Source: Acidobacteriota bacterium (lineage in GTDB: Bacteria; Acidobacteriota; UBA4820). Taken from it: a stretch of 34,863 bases of DNA. Under the pieces are notes generated by a model that saw only the letters and a list, made by a program, of their open reading frames with translations, searched no databases and was not told the origin of the DNA. Within the stretch, counting starts at the first letter, position 1, and every line of letters begins with the position of its first letter. Positions 25,699-33,263 of this stretch are shown here, one piece after another. The stretch spans positions 1 through 34,863 of the forward strand of contig JAKQCT010000037.1 of assembly GCA_029559035.1 (NCBI GenBank), given 5' to 3'. Made by a program: the position numbers and the translations under genes.

Positions 25699-26076
25699 GT
25701 CTGCAATGATCGGGGCGCTCTCTGCGACAGTCGGGGCCGGTTCTGCGATTGAGGGATTCTTCTCTGCAAACGCCGAGGTTTCATCTGCTAAACGGTCGGC
25801 GGACTTTGCAAGAGGCGAGTTGCTCTCTGCAAGTGCTGAGTAACGCCCTGCAATAGATGAGTAGCGTTCTGCAAGAGGCGAGTAGCTCTCTGCAAGTGCT
25901 GAGTAACGCCCTGCAAGAGATTAGTAGCTCTTTGCAAGCGTCGAGTAGCGATCTGCATGAGATGAGTAGCGATCTGCAAGCGCCGAGTTGCTCTCTGCAA
26001 GAGGTGAGCAACGCGCTGCAAGAGGTGAGTAGCTCTCTGCAAGTCGCGCATACAGCCCTGCGCAACAAAAGTGTGC
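25699..26076 (-). repeat. 18-unit tandem repeat of exactly 21 bp, reading as a heptapeptide array with one nonsense codon
   Basis: Eighteen consecutive 21-base units, none with an insertion or deletion, each carry TGC at fixed positions 4-6, and most carry CTGCAAG. The right-hand two thirds are the most regular and the left five units the most diverged. On the minus strand, the frame with codon ends at positions equal to 25921 modulo 3 reads as a heptad with consensus [SR]-[YN]-S-[PAS]-[LI]-A-[EDG]. The Ala is in all 18 units. In this frame second codon positions are the least variable, as expected for a translated sequence. A single TAA (25921-25923) interrupts it in unit 11. No ribosome-binding site or clear start is present; the frame enters through the terminator at 26089-26119. 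I treat it as a repeat, possibly a decayed gene. Confidence 0.85.
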
Positions 26077-26086
26077 CAAAAAGGAC

Positions 26087-26119
26087 ACAAAAAAGGCCCC
26101 GCCGTGCTTCGGGCGGGGC
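26087..26119 (-). terminator. Rho-independent terminator of the coiled-coil protein gene
   Basis: Stem GCCCCGCC (26096-26103) / GGCGGGGC (26112-26119), with a run of T on the minus strand (complement of 26089-26094), 34 bases past the stop of the gene at 26153. Confidence 0.85.
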
Positions 26120-26152
26120 GAGACGCCAAATGGGATTTGTGTGGATGGGTTT

Positions 26153-26872
26153 TTAATTCGGTTTCGCCCCTTCGGGGGGCTCTTCGCCTTTTCTTTTGCC
26201 CCTGTTGCGGCCGAGGATGTCGAGGTTGTATCTCGCGGCAAGCGTGGCGTCGGCCGACCAAAGCTCGTGCCCCGCGTTATTTACCATCTTGAGCCCGGTG
26301 TACAAAAGCCCCTTCTGGAAGTAGAACTCCTTCACCGAATCGGGAAGCTCCCTCAGCCTTTTTACCTCCTGCGAAGCGTCCTTCGTCCTCAGCTCGGTTT
26401 CCAGCTTTTTCCCCTCTTCAAGAAGCTTGTCCAGGTTCGCCCCGTGCAGATTGCCGAGGTTCGCCTCAAGAAGCTTCACCATTTCCGTGAGCTGTCCCTG
26501 GAGCGCCGGGATCGTCCTCGCGTGCGAGATCTTCAAAAGCCCGTCAGGCATGGACTTTCCCATCTCGGCGGCGTTCTTCGCCCTCTTCGCCACCTTCCTG
26601 CGCCACACCTTCGCCCGGCGGAAAGCCTCATTCTGGACATTCGTCGCCTCCTCGGACTCGGCCTTCATCAAAGCCTTGTCCTTCCTGGCGGCGTCAACCT
26701 TCCCCACCGCCGCCCCGACCTCATCCTTGAACCCGTCGGGAAGAAGCTCGTAAAGAGCCTTTCCGTCCAGAGCGGCGATTCCCAGAGTGTAGCCCGCCTG
26801 GTCCACAAGGTAATCCGCCCTGAAACGAGAGCCTACTTCGATAAGTTTTTCCCTCGGAATTTCGGTGATCAT
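26153..26872 (-). CDS. Hypothetical helical protein with basic tail
   Basis: The protein is 239 residues, starting at an ATG with GGAGG five bases upstream. It is almost entirely helical: a mixed segment (1-45), a charged Lys/Arg/Glu/Ala-rich region (about 50-110, probably coiled coil), a leucine-rich helix pair (about 118-165, IPALQGQLTEMVKLLEANLG) and a C-terminal block near 195-222 (GLLYTGLKMVNNAGHELWSA) before a tail rich in Lys, Arg, Glu and Pro. There is no signal peptide. I do not recognise the family. The ending (basic tail, then a CCCCGCC/GGCGGGG terminator) resembles the gene remnant at 31049, but the sequences do not obviously align. It is the first minus-strand gene beside the tandem array. 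Confidence 0.75.
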   Translation of the reverse strand: MITEIPREKLIEVGSRFRADYLVDQAGYTLGIAALDGKALYELLPDGFKDEVGAAVGKVDAARKDKALMKAESEEATNVQNEAFRRAKVWRRKVAKRAKNAAEMGKSMPDGLLKISHARTIPALQGQLTEMVKLLEANLGNLHGANLDKLLEEGKKLETELRTKDASQEVKRLRELPDSVKEFYFQKGLLYTGLKMVNNAGHELWSADATLAARYNLDILGRNRGKRKGEEPPEGAKPN

Positions 26873-27163
26873 GGAATCCTCCTTCCAAAAAGTAGAAAAA
26901 ACGGATTAAGAAACCAATGAAAATATTTGCGCTTTGTTCAGAAAATATTTTAGCAAAAGGGAAAGAGGAAGGAAAGGGGGGGGTAAGAGGAGTGCGATTT
27001 TCTCCATGAAGGGAGAAAGGGAGGGATTCAGTTCACCCGGATTGCATAATGCATGGCATGGCCCCACGGCTTTATCATCCCATTTCGCAAATGTCGGGCT
27101 GAAAATGCTGGAATGCAGTATGCGACACAATACTTCTTCAAATGGAAAATTAGAGGGATGGAA

Positions 27164-27925
27164 CTAATTATCACAGAGCGCGAATCTAAATGCTTCCTCC
27201 GCGAGGCCGTTGGCGGTGTAATCAGAAAAGTCATGACAGCCCGGGCGGATGAGTATCTCGACAGGAATGTCGCGCTTATGCATGAACTTCTCGAAGATCT
27301 CGATGTTTGGACGCAGGGGATCATCTTCTGTGGAAAAAGCCGCGAAACGTTTTCCATGACATACTTCTCTCGGACTTTGTCTGACAGCTTCGGCCATCCC
27401 GACCCCGCCCAGAGTCGCGACTGTCTTGACACCGGCTATATCCAGGGTTAGTCCGACCGCCAGATATGCTCCAGAGGAAAAGCCCACGAATCCGATCGTG
27501 GAGGGCATCGGGGAATTGCGTGCCGGCAGGAGTTCTGTTAACAATGCGCTTAAGAGCCTCCGCCTTAAGACAGTCTGCCAATCCGAGTCGAGCAATACTG
27601 CAACGCCCTCAGAATCCTCTTCTTCGGCACCCTGTTTGTCATTGTCTGTCTTAATCATGCTGGGTGGAGGAAAGGGGCAGACAAGCAAATCCGCAACCTG
27701 CCCATCGGAGGCCTCCACAGCTCTCATAAAGACTTTAAAAATGGAGGTCGGTTCAGTCCTCAGCCGATTCCTGAAGGTCTTTTCCGAAACGGAGCCTCCG
27801 ATGTAGGCCACCAGCCGTGGAGATCGCGCACCGCAGTTTGAAAGCGTGTAGGAGTCTGCAAAATAGAGCCCGCCCAATAAAGATTTCTCAATTACAAGTT
27901 TTCGATGCTGCATTATGAACTTCAA
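27164..27925 (-). CDS. Alpha/beta-hydrolase-like protein
   Basis: The nucleophile elbow GFVGFSSGAYLAVGL carries the G-x-S-x-G motif. An acid candidate follows in STEDDPLRPN, and the C-terminal His lies in RPGCHDFSDY, in the right order for a Ser-Asp-His triad. A TTG at 27925 with AGGAGG nine bases upstream is my start (253 residues); an ATG at 27943 is possible but coincides with the predicted transcription start. The first 100 residues do not look like a standard hydrolase cap. No signal peptide is seen. The substrate is unknown. The stretch 26873-27163 upstream of the neighbouring coiled-coil gene holds nothing recognisable beyond that gene's ribosome-binding site. Confidence 0.7.
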   Translation of the reverse strand: MKFIMQHRKLVIEKSLLGGLYFADSYTLSNCGARSPRLVAYIGGSVSEKTFRNRLRTEPTSIFKVFMRAVEASDGQVADLLVCPFPPPSMIKTDNDKQGAEEEDSEGVAVLLDSDWQTVLRRRLLSALLTELLPARNSPMPSTIGFVGFSSGAYLAVGLTLDIAGVKTVATLGGVGMAEAVRQSPREVCHGKRFAAFSTEDDPLRPNIEIFEKFMHKRDIPVEILIRPGCHDFSDYTANGLAEEAFRFALCDN

Positions 27926-27947
27926 TAACAGCGTCCTCCTCATGATT

Positions 27948-27976
27948 ATTCTATATCTTGGGAAGGAGGTTTTCAA
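27948..27976 (-). promoter_or_regulatory. Probable promoter of the hydrolase-like gene
   Basis: Minus strand TTGAAA (27971-27976), 17 bases, TAGAAT (27948-27953). Transcription would start near 27941. Confidence 0.55.
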
Positions 27977-28038
27977 ACGGAGGACGGGGCGGGGGGCGGT
28001 TTCCTTAAATGTCATCTTTGAAACATAGTTGATCGTCC

Positions 28039-28719
28039 CTATTTCCCCGGATTTGTCTTAGTGCTCTTGTTGGTGTTTGTATTCATAGAGACAATGCAAA
28101 AGGTGCTTTTAAATATCAAGTAATCCGCCTCATGACTCTTGGCACATTCTTTCTTTGTGCTCATTGACACGCGATATAAAACATTATTTACGCAAATGAA
28201 TTGACCTTGGTAGAAGACCCGCTCTCCTTCTAATGTCCACCAAAAGGAATACTCAATAGCAGCTTGGCTTTGCGGAAAATTTATGGGCTTAGTAGTGATG
28301 GTAGCTTTGTCCCCATTGATAGAGGCAGCAAAGCTATAAATAGATTCGACAACAATATCCTTCGCGTCTTCTGAACTCCACAATGTACTTCCTGAAAGCG
28401 ATGGGTCAATATAAGTCACAGTTACAGAATACAACGCTGGACAGTCAGCACTTGGGCTTGTCGCCTGATAAGAAATGGCATGTGCGGTCTGTGAATTTGC
28501 CTCACGAATTGTAACTTCAGTCTTAGATGGAAAAACTGCACCAAACCCGTCTTTTGTTGATATGTAGTACCCCTTTGAAGTCAATTTATCAATCTCTGTT
28601 TTTAAAGGATATTTTGGTTTATCTTGAATAGTATTGGCTAAGATATATGCACCGACGACACAAGATAATGCTATTAAAATGGTAGAGGTCAGTTTATCGA
28701 ATATATGCTTTTTTTGCAA
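28039..28719 (-). CDS. Unknown protein with N-terminal membrane anchor
   Basis: The 226-residue protein starts at a TTG with GGAGG seven bases upstream. Residues 10-30 (TSTILIALSCVVGAYILA) are a signal anchor. The rest is an extracytoplasmic domain rich in Ser, Thr and Lys with beta-strand character, including the GYYISTKDGFGAVFP stretch near 50-64 that recalls small PsbP-like or DUF1795-like domains; I hold this loosely. The gene is clearly A/T-rich, unlike the left half of the window, suggesting transfer. It follows the larger membrane protein after about 70 bases and may share its transcript. Confidence 0.7.
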   Translation of the reverse strand: MQKKHIFDKLTSTILIALSCVVGAYILANTIQDKPKYPLKTEIDKLTSKGYYISTKDGFGAVFPSKTEVTIREANSQTAHAISYQATSPSADCPALYSVTVTYIDPSLSGSTLWSSEDAKDIVVESIYSFAASINGDKATITTKPINFPQSQAAIEYSFWWTLEGERVFYQGQFICVNNVLYRVSMSTKKECAKSHEADYLIFKSTFCIVSMNTNTNKSTKTNPGK

Positions 28720-28788
28720 AGGACAACCTCCTATTTCTGTAATTGTTTAACTGTGTTTGGTGCAGCTTCATGTAAAATTCAGAAGCCA

Positions 28789-29901
28789 TTAAATATCGCC
28801 CGCATTATCAATTTTCTCTAATTTCAAATGAAATGACAAACCAGCTGCTTTTTTTGGTATTGCAGTAGTGGTGGTGGTAATCTTTACAAGCTCACCCGAC
28901 TTGATAAATAGTTTTTCCCTGATTTTGAATGAATAGTCTTGAATCTTATCTCCAATAATTGGCTCATATGCATATCCATCCAAAAGTTTTTTTCCCCGAG
29001 TGTAGTAGTTCTTTAATGCCTTTTTCTTTGGAGTCATCTTTCCCGTTTTTTCCCACTCTACTATAGCTTTTCTAATTTCATCTTCATCAAACCAAGCGAA
29101 AGTCTTTTTAAGAAAATCTTCATCAACACCTTCGCTTTTTAATAAAACTGAGAAGACTGCTGTTCCATCCACATCTTGATCATTTGTGTTTCTAATTAGC
29201 ATTATGATTCTAAGAGATGTTTCATCACCATTCTTAACCCATTCGTGAGTTTGTTGGTCGATAACGACCTTGCTGTCCATATAACTCTTTTCGACATGAG
29301 TCTGGCTGAACCTAACAAAGAGAAAATGTGTGGCATAACTCAATATAATTAATCCAATGATTATTGATAAACCTATTGCAAGAACATTCGTTTTAGTTAC
29401 AAGCCATTTTATTGGAACTATTCCTTTTGAGATAATAGTTCCTTTAAAAACCTCCTTTTTCGTGGTTCGGCCTTTTTTTAGAAAATCTTCCTGACAAGCC
29501 TCTTCTATGGCGGGGCTTAAATTACTTTGACTTCCAGTAGTATCTTGAACCGTCATATTAGTTGCTAACTTATTTAGGGCAACTGCTTCAGCCTTTTTCC
29601 TTAGCCTCCAATTGACATATATTCTACCTAAAATGACGCCCACTACTATAGGGCCAAATGTCTCTAGATTACTTTTTCCGAGAGAAGAAGTAATATCTCT
29701 AGAGAATAATTTAAAAAGCATTATTAGAATAATTGACAAAAACCATATCAAAGAAAACAAGACTAAAGGTTCGATGCCTCGTAATTTTTCTTTTCTTCTC
29801 TTAAAAATACCGAAATATGATCCGCAAAAAATGAAAATTGCCGTTGGAAACGAAAACCCTATGGCCCAAGCAATCTGATCAATACCCATAAGAAGACCCA
29901 T
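28789..29901 (-). CDS. Unknown multi-spanning membrane protein
   Basis: The 370-residue protein has hydrophobic segments at about 11-31, 46-65, 84-96 and 172-195. A basic cytoplasmic loop of about 75 residues lies before the last, and a soluble C-terminal domain of about 170 residues (from FSQTHVEKSYMDSKVVIDQQ) follows it. That domain has beta-strand-like stretches (SLRIIMLIRNTNDQDVDGTA) that could be a binding or adhesion-type fold, but no motif is recognised. The gene is A/T-rich with heavy use of AAA and ATT codons. The ATG at 29901 lacks a good ribosome-binding site; an in-frame ATG four codons later is equally possible. Confidence 0.68.
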   Translation of the reverse strand: MGLLMGIDQIAWAIGFSFPTAIFIFCGSYFGIFKRRKEKLRGIEPLVLFSLIWFLSIILIMLFKLFSRDITSSLGKSNLETFGPIVVGVILGRIYVNWRLRKKAEAVALNKLATNMTVQDTTGSQSNLSPAIEEACQEDFLKKGRTTKKEVFKGTIISKGIVPIKWLVTKTNVLAIGLSIIIGLIILSYATHFLFVRFSQTHVEKSYMDSKVVIDQQTHEWVKNGDETSLRIIMLIRNTNDQDVDGTAVFSVLLKSEGVDEDFLKKTFAWFDEDEIRKAIVEWEKTGKMTPKKKALKNYYTRGKKLLDGYAYEPIIGDKIQDYSFKIREKLFIKSGELVKITTTTTAIPKKAAGLSFHLKLEKIDNAGDI

Positions 29902-29917
29902 GAGAGCATTGAGATAA

Positions 29918-29941
29918 AGAGGCGTTTAAAGCTAAACCTCT
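29918..29941 (-). terminator. Possible terminator or leader hairpin between macrodomain and membrane-protein genes
   Basis: AGAGG-C-GTTTA (29918-29928) pairs with TAAAC-CTCT (29933-29941) around AAGC, with one bulged base. On the minus strand it is followed by TTTATCT. It lies 17-40 bases before the start codon at 29901, so it could also act in that gene's leader. Confidence 0.4.
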
Positions 29942-30064
29942 CATTTTAAATTTCATCATTTGCTTTCCTCATCTTTTTTCCCGCTCCCATTCTACTCTTC
30001 CCTTCTTTTTATTAGAACCCCTCGCCCCTCACATTTTTCCGTGGCTTAGGGCATTGCGTTTCTC

Positions 30065-30946
30065 TCACTTCTCCGGCTTTTTCACGCTGTCTTCGTACTG
30101 CTTCAAGAAATCCAAGACTTCCTTATCATCTTTCAAAGGGATTTTATTCTCGGTCAGCGCCGAAACTGTGTTTTTGATATTGTCTGTATCGCGTTCAACA
30201 AGGACAACCATCAATGGATGCCTGGTGGAGGAAGCAATCTGCTCGCATATGTTCAGGTAGCTCGTCGCCACATCAATCGTTTCCAGCCCGCCGACGCCAC
30301 AACCCAGCATGGGGACGGTGACGCTTGATATTCGTTCTGCGATTGCCGTTTCAAGGGTTTTGCTGAAAGAAGATTCAACCATGGACAATTCGGATCTGGT
30401 CATATGGTGCTGGTCTATCACGACCGCATGAAAGATTTGAAGCGCCTTCAAAGTTCCAGGAAATGTCGCAACGACATCACCCAGCCTTGCCGGAGCATGT
30501 TTACGCGCTTCCTTCTCGATGTCGTAACCGCCTCTCGAACGCAGCGCCCCCGCAACGCCCCCGCCCATCCAAAGCCCTTCGTTGGCGGCGTTCATTATCA
30601 CTTCCGAGCAGGCATTTGCAATATTCTCTTCAAATAGGAAGAGAGAAATGGTGCCTATTTCGCGGAAGACAAGCGGAACAGGGGCACGGCTGTCGCCCCA
30701 CGGGAACGGAAAACCGGCAACTTTAAGGAACTGGTCGAAATCCTCCGAATTGCACGAAAGTTTGTACGCCCATAACCCCGCTAACGCGTGGAAGCCAGAC
30801 TGTTCCTCTCCTTTGAGGATAATAATTTGAGACTTGGGAAAACAGGGGAAGGAAATTCCTGCAGGAATGAATCCACCCGGAAACTTAATTGGCATCGTCG
30901 GCTTGATCCATGTGAATCTTTCAAGTGAATTAGCCGCGTCCGTCAT
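30065..30946 (-). CDS. Macrodomain protein with an uncharacterised N-terminal domain
   Basis: The protein is 293 residues; the ATG has GGAGG seven bases upstream. Residues 100-265 are a macrodomain, the fold that binds ADP-ribose and often removes it from proteins or DNA. Visible are VIMNAANEGLWMGGGVAGAL (116-135), the GDVVATFPGTLKALQIFHAV block (156-175) and the second loop MLGCGVGG (213-220). Residues 1-95 are unlike a macrodomain and I do not recognise them (GGFIPAGISFPCFPKSQIII, then FPFPWGDSRAPVP). The C-terminal 35 residues are charged and helical. It has its own near-consensus promoter. Such proteins can act as antitoxins or in stress signalling; no partner ADP-ribosyltransferase is seen next to it. 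Confidence 0.87.
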   Translation of the reverse strand: MTDAANSLERFTWIKPTMPIKFPGGFIPAGISFPCFPKSQIIILKGEEQSGFHALAGLWAYKLSCNSEDFDQFLKVAGFPFPWGDSRAPVPLVFREIGTISLFLFEENIANACSEVIMNAANEGLWMGGGVAGALRSRGGYDIEKEARKHAPARLGDVVATFPGTLKALQIFHAVVIDQHHMTRSELSMVESSFSKTLETAIAERISSVTVPMLGCGVGGLETIDVATSYLNICEQIASSTRHPLMVVLVERDTDNIKNTVSALTENKIPLKDDKEVLDFLKQYEDSVKKPEK

Positions 30947-30965
30947 TGAGAATCCTCCTTTCTTT

Positions 30966-30993
30966 ATTATACTCTAGGAACTTCTTGCTTCAA
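30966..30993 (-). promoter_or_regulatory. Promoter of the macrodomain gene
   Basis: Minus strand TTGAAG (30988-30993), 16 bases, perfect TATAAT (30966-30971), then a short A-rich leader and GGAGG. It sits directly downstream of the terminator at 30999-31032, so the gene is an independent unit. Confidence 0.7.
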
Positions 30994-30998
30994 AGAAT

Positions 30999-31032
30999 CC
31001 CCCCGCCCTTTTCCTTTTCTCAGGGCGGGGGG
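30999..31032 (-). terminator. Terminator of the truncated gene at 31049
   Basis: A perfect ten-base stem CCCCCCGCCC (30999-31008) / GGGCGGGGGG (31023-31032) around TTTTCCTTTTCTCA. The minus-strand tail is ATTCTTTG, a weak T run. A related hairpin with the same loop occurs at 33269-33298. Confidence 0.7.
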
Positions 31033-31048
31033 GCTCATCTTGCTTCTC

Positions 31049-31336
31049 TTACTTCTTCGCTTCTTTCTTGGCTCTGCCGGTGGGTGTTGCGAGGGCTTTG
31101 GTGCCGAAGTCCCTGACGATGGAGTTTTTCTTGCCGTAGAAGCCGCGGACAGCGTCATCGTCCTGGGCAAGCTCTGATCCGCAAAGCTTGTAATGGGCGA
31201 GGTAGGCTTCGTATGCCTTCCCTGCCTGTGTCACGAGGGTCTCCCAATTTTCCCGAAGGTCTTCGAGGTTCGTTCTCATTTCGGCCCGCTTTTTCGGGTC
31301 AAGCCAGGCGGGGAGGACAAGATGGAATTGAAGGAT
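31049..31336 (-). pseudogene. 5'-truncated gene for an unknown helical protein with a basic tail
   Basis: From an ATG at 31279 the frame gives 76 residues (MRTNLEDLRENWETLVTQAG, ending GRAKKEAKK). That ATG has no ribosome-binding site, and the frame continues convincingly upstream (LVLPAWLDPKKRAE) to about 31320, where it runs into the REP-like motif at 31337-31360. I therefore read it as the 3' part of a longer gene whose start was lost when a repeat or rearrangement cut it. A second, much shorter remnant of the same 3' end lies at 33318-33371. No function is recognised. Expression as a short peptide cannot be excluded. Confidence 0.6.
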
Positions 31337-31360
31337 GTTAAAAGTAAAGACTTGACCCCC
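31337..31360 (-). repeat. REP-like GGGGTCAAGTCTTTAC motif
   Basis: On the minus strand GGGGGTCAAGTCTTTACTTT, continuing TTAAC. It aligns with the RAYT inverted-repeat sequence read from 33779 (GGGGTCACATCTTGCAATAT) in the pattern GGGGTCA-NN-TCTT. It separates the secreted-protein gene from the truncated gene and probably marks the rearrangement point. Confidence 0.5.
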
Positions 31361-31377
31361 AATAGACTGTGATGTTT

Positions 31378-32034
31378 CTATTTTATTTGAACAGAATTCA
31401 ATATCTGCTTTAAGTCGTCTTGCTTGAAGTCGCCCGCTCCCTCCTTATGGGACAATGTGACGGTGAAAGCACCAGATTTAGGAAAGAACTTGGCTAATTG
31501 TACATGGAACGGAGAGTCGGCAGCAAGCTGACGTCGATATTCAGAGATTAAGACAGGATGGCCATTGAGCTCTAACTTTTTTGTTCCAAGCCAAGCGACT
31601 AACTTCCCATGCACTGCTTCAAGACTTTTTATAATCATCGCTTTTACCCCTTTATCAAACTCCAATACGTCTTGAGCAGATAAACTCTTAAGGTCGGTTT
31701 CTGTTACATTTAGGTCTCCATAATACCTAACGTTCATGATTGCCAATGTATTAGCAGGGGGTGGCGGATAATTTGCCGCTATAAGCAACTGCGAATCTAC
31801 GCTTTGATATTTTGAAAGATCCAGAATCTTACCAACGTATCTATCAAGGGCGCCGACTTCTTCCGCATTGAATAAACCCCAATCTGAAGGTACAGCAATC
31901 CTTATGCCGTACTTGAGTTGGGCCGTTATGATCGTGGCTTTATGTACAGTCTGTTGCGCTTCGGACCATAGCCCGCCAGGTAAAAACATTAAGCCAGACG
32001 TCAATAAGAACAAGGCAAAAAATCTATTTTTCAT
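31378..32034 (-). CDS. Secreted protein, possibly PsbP/DUF1795-like
   Basis: The ATG at 32034 has GGAGG five bases upstream and starts the signal peptide directly (KNRFFALFLLTSGLMFLPGG, cleavage near SEAQQ); the frame from 32070 has no site. The mature part of about 190 residues opens with YGIRIAVPSDWGLFNAEEVG, the Pro-x-x-Trp pattern of PsbP/Mog1-like domains, and ends in DFKQDDLKQILNSVQI, a last helix typical of that fold. This is a fold guess, not a family match. It starts 14 bases after the HNH gene stop, so both are one transcription unit. Confidence 0.75.
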   Translation of the reverse strand: MKNRFFALFLLTSGLMFLPGGLWSEAQQTVHKATIITAQLKYGIRIAVPSDWGLFNAEEVGALDRYVGKILDLSKYQSVDSQLLIAANYPPPPANTLAIMNVRYYGDLNVTETDLKSLSAQDVLEFDKGVKAMIIKSLEAVHGKLVAWLGTKKLELNGHPVLISEYRRQLAADSPFHVQLAKFFPKSGAFTVTLSHKEGAGDFKQDDLKQILNSVQIK

Positions 32035-32047
32035 GTTAACCTCCTTC

Positions 32048-33112
32048 TTAGCTATAATGCAAAAGATCATTTATCTGTTTCGATTTCCCATCTGGCCCTA
32101 ATGCCCAAAAGGCTTGCTCGCTACTATATTTATTTCCGCCTATTCCTCCTTGGTACTGAATACCTATCATACTGGGGAAGTTGGCATAATCAGCAATCTC
32201 TTTGAAGAAATCTTCCGGCAAAGTCACAAAAATCACCAGATGATATGCCAACGTTCCATAAAAACCTACTGTCAGCATAGGGGGACATTTAGGGTGGTGT
32301 TCAAATCGAATGAAATGGTAAGGTCTTGGCTCTTCACAAAGGGACTTAACTCTATTAATAAACATCTTGACATCATTTTTTTTCTCTAACTGAGGTTCTA
32401 TTTCTTCAAGCAACCGTTCTGCTAATCCTTTCACTTGAAAGAAGCGAGCGCTCCCAACAAAGAACATGAACTCATAGGCAATTTTTGCTATCAAAGCATT
32501 TGGATCTCCAAGGGCTTTTGGTACAAGATTTGGCTTGAGTTTCTCAGAGTGTTTCTCAAACTCAAATGGGATAGAGTCGGGAATAAACTTCTCGCCAGCG
32601 ATACTATTTTCAGCAAATTTACATATGCGTTCAATCTCTTTTTCCTTACAAGTTTCATCCGCGTTAATGTCTTGCCGTTGAAGACTTTTCTTAAGAATCT
32701 CAGTTCCGCGCTTTTCAGGCCATATTATATTCCCTGCTGAGTTTTTTTGTGGCAACAAATAAAAACCTTTGCTGTCTGCATGTGCACGAAATTTATCACC
32801 AGATTGTGATTCAAGAGTCGCATCGTAATTGCTCTTAAGAATGTGATCGAGCCGCTCTATATCACCGATTTTATGAAGGGCTGTAAGGATATCCGGCACT
32901 CTTTGTATATGGTGGTCGACATTTGCTCCAAGCCAGCTGTTGCAATCAAAACAGACATATTTTTCAAGTTTCAAGCGACCCCCGATAGCATCCGGGATTA
33001 TATGCTCTATACGGAATGAAACTTCATCTTCAGTGCGAAAACAAAAAATACACCGTGATGGACAATTCTTTTTTGTTTCCTGTTCTGAAGTAGCTTCTTT
33101 TGGTTTGTCCAA
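32048..33112 (-). CDS. HNH-nuclease-domain protein
   Basis: The protein is 354 residues, starting at a TTG with AGGAG six bases upstream. Residues 21-66 hold an HNH_5-type zinc-stabilised nuclease motif: CxxC (Cys21, Cys24), the IEHIIPDAIGG block with Glu36-His37, and CxxCN (Cys54, Cys57, Asn58) followed by WLGANVD. HNH domains cut nucleic acids with a divalent metal. The remaining 280 residues are unrecognised, partly hydrophobic (IAKIAYEFMFFVGSARFF) and end in QINDLLHYS. Proteins of this design occur in defence loci and mobile elements; nothing here proves that role. It is the first gene of a two-gene operon with the secreted protein. The region 33113-33268 upstream contains only A/T-rich and C-rich filler. 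Confidence 0.8.
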   Translation of the reverse strand: MDKPKEATSEQETKKNCPSRCIFCFRTEDEVSFRIEHIIPDAIGGRLKLEKYVCFDCNSWLGANVDHHIQRVPDILTALHKIGDIERLDHILKSNYDATLESQSGDKFRAHADSKGFYLLPQKNSAGNIIWPEKRGTEILKKSLQRQDINADETCKEKEIERICKFAENSIAGEKFIPDSIPFEFEKHSEKLKPNLVPKALGDPNALIAKIAYEFMFFVGSARFFQVKGLAERLLEEIEPQLEKKNDVKMFINRVKSLCEEPRPYHFIRFEHHPKCPPMLTVGFYGTLAYHLVIFVTLPEDFFKEIADYANFPSMIGIQYQGGIGGNKYSSEQAFWALGPDGKSKQINDLLHYS

Positions 33113-33263
33113 GCGTATCTCCTTTTTACGAGTAAAATTCCATAGCCTTAACTATTGAAGGTTTTTTTGATTCTTTATGCTCATTCTGCGTTTCGCATCT
33201 GCATCCCATCATTATTTTTTCCCATTCACCCCCCCTCCCATTCTACTCCCCCCACCTTTTAAA

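Noticed and set aside
25699-26076. CRISPR array
   Set aside because: Units are 21 bp, contiguous and without unique spacers, and no cas gene is present.
25781-26261. Other open frames across the array (Cys-Arg-Glu-Leu-Leu heptads and Thr-Arg-Leu-Leu-Gln heptads on the minus strand; Leu-Gln heptads on the plus strand)
   Set aside because: A 21-bp repeat with few stops keeps several frames open. In the first minus frame third positions are the most conserved, in the second the changes fall mainly at second and third positions, and the plus frame has a TAG in unit 8.
28720-31048. Integron attC sites between the minus-strand genes
   Set aside because: No paired GTTRRRY/RYYYAAC core sites with a conserved stem and no integrase; a GTTTAAAGCTAAAC-type hairpin at 29924 is not enough.
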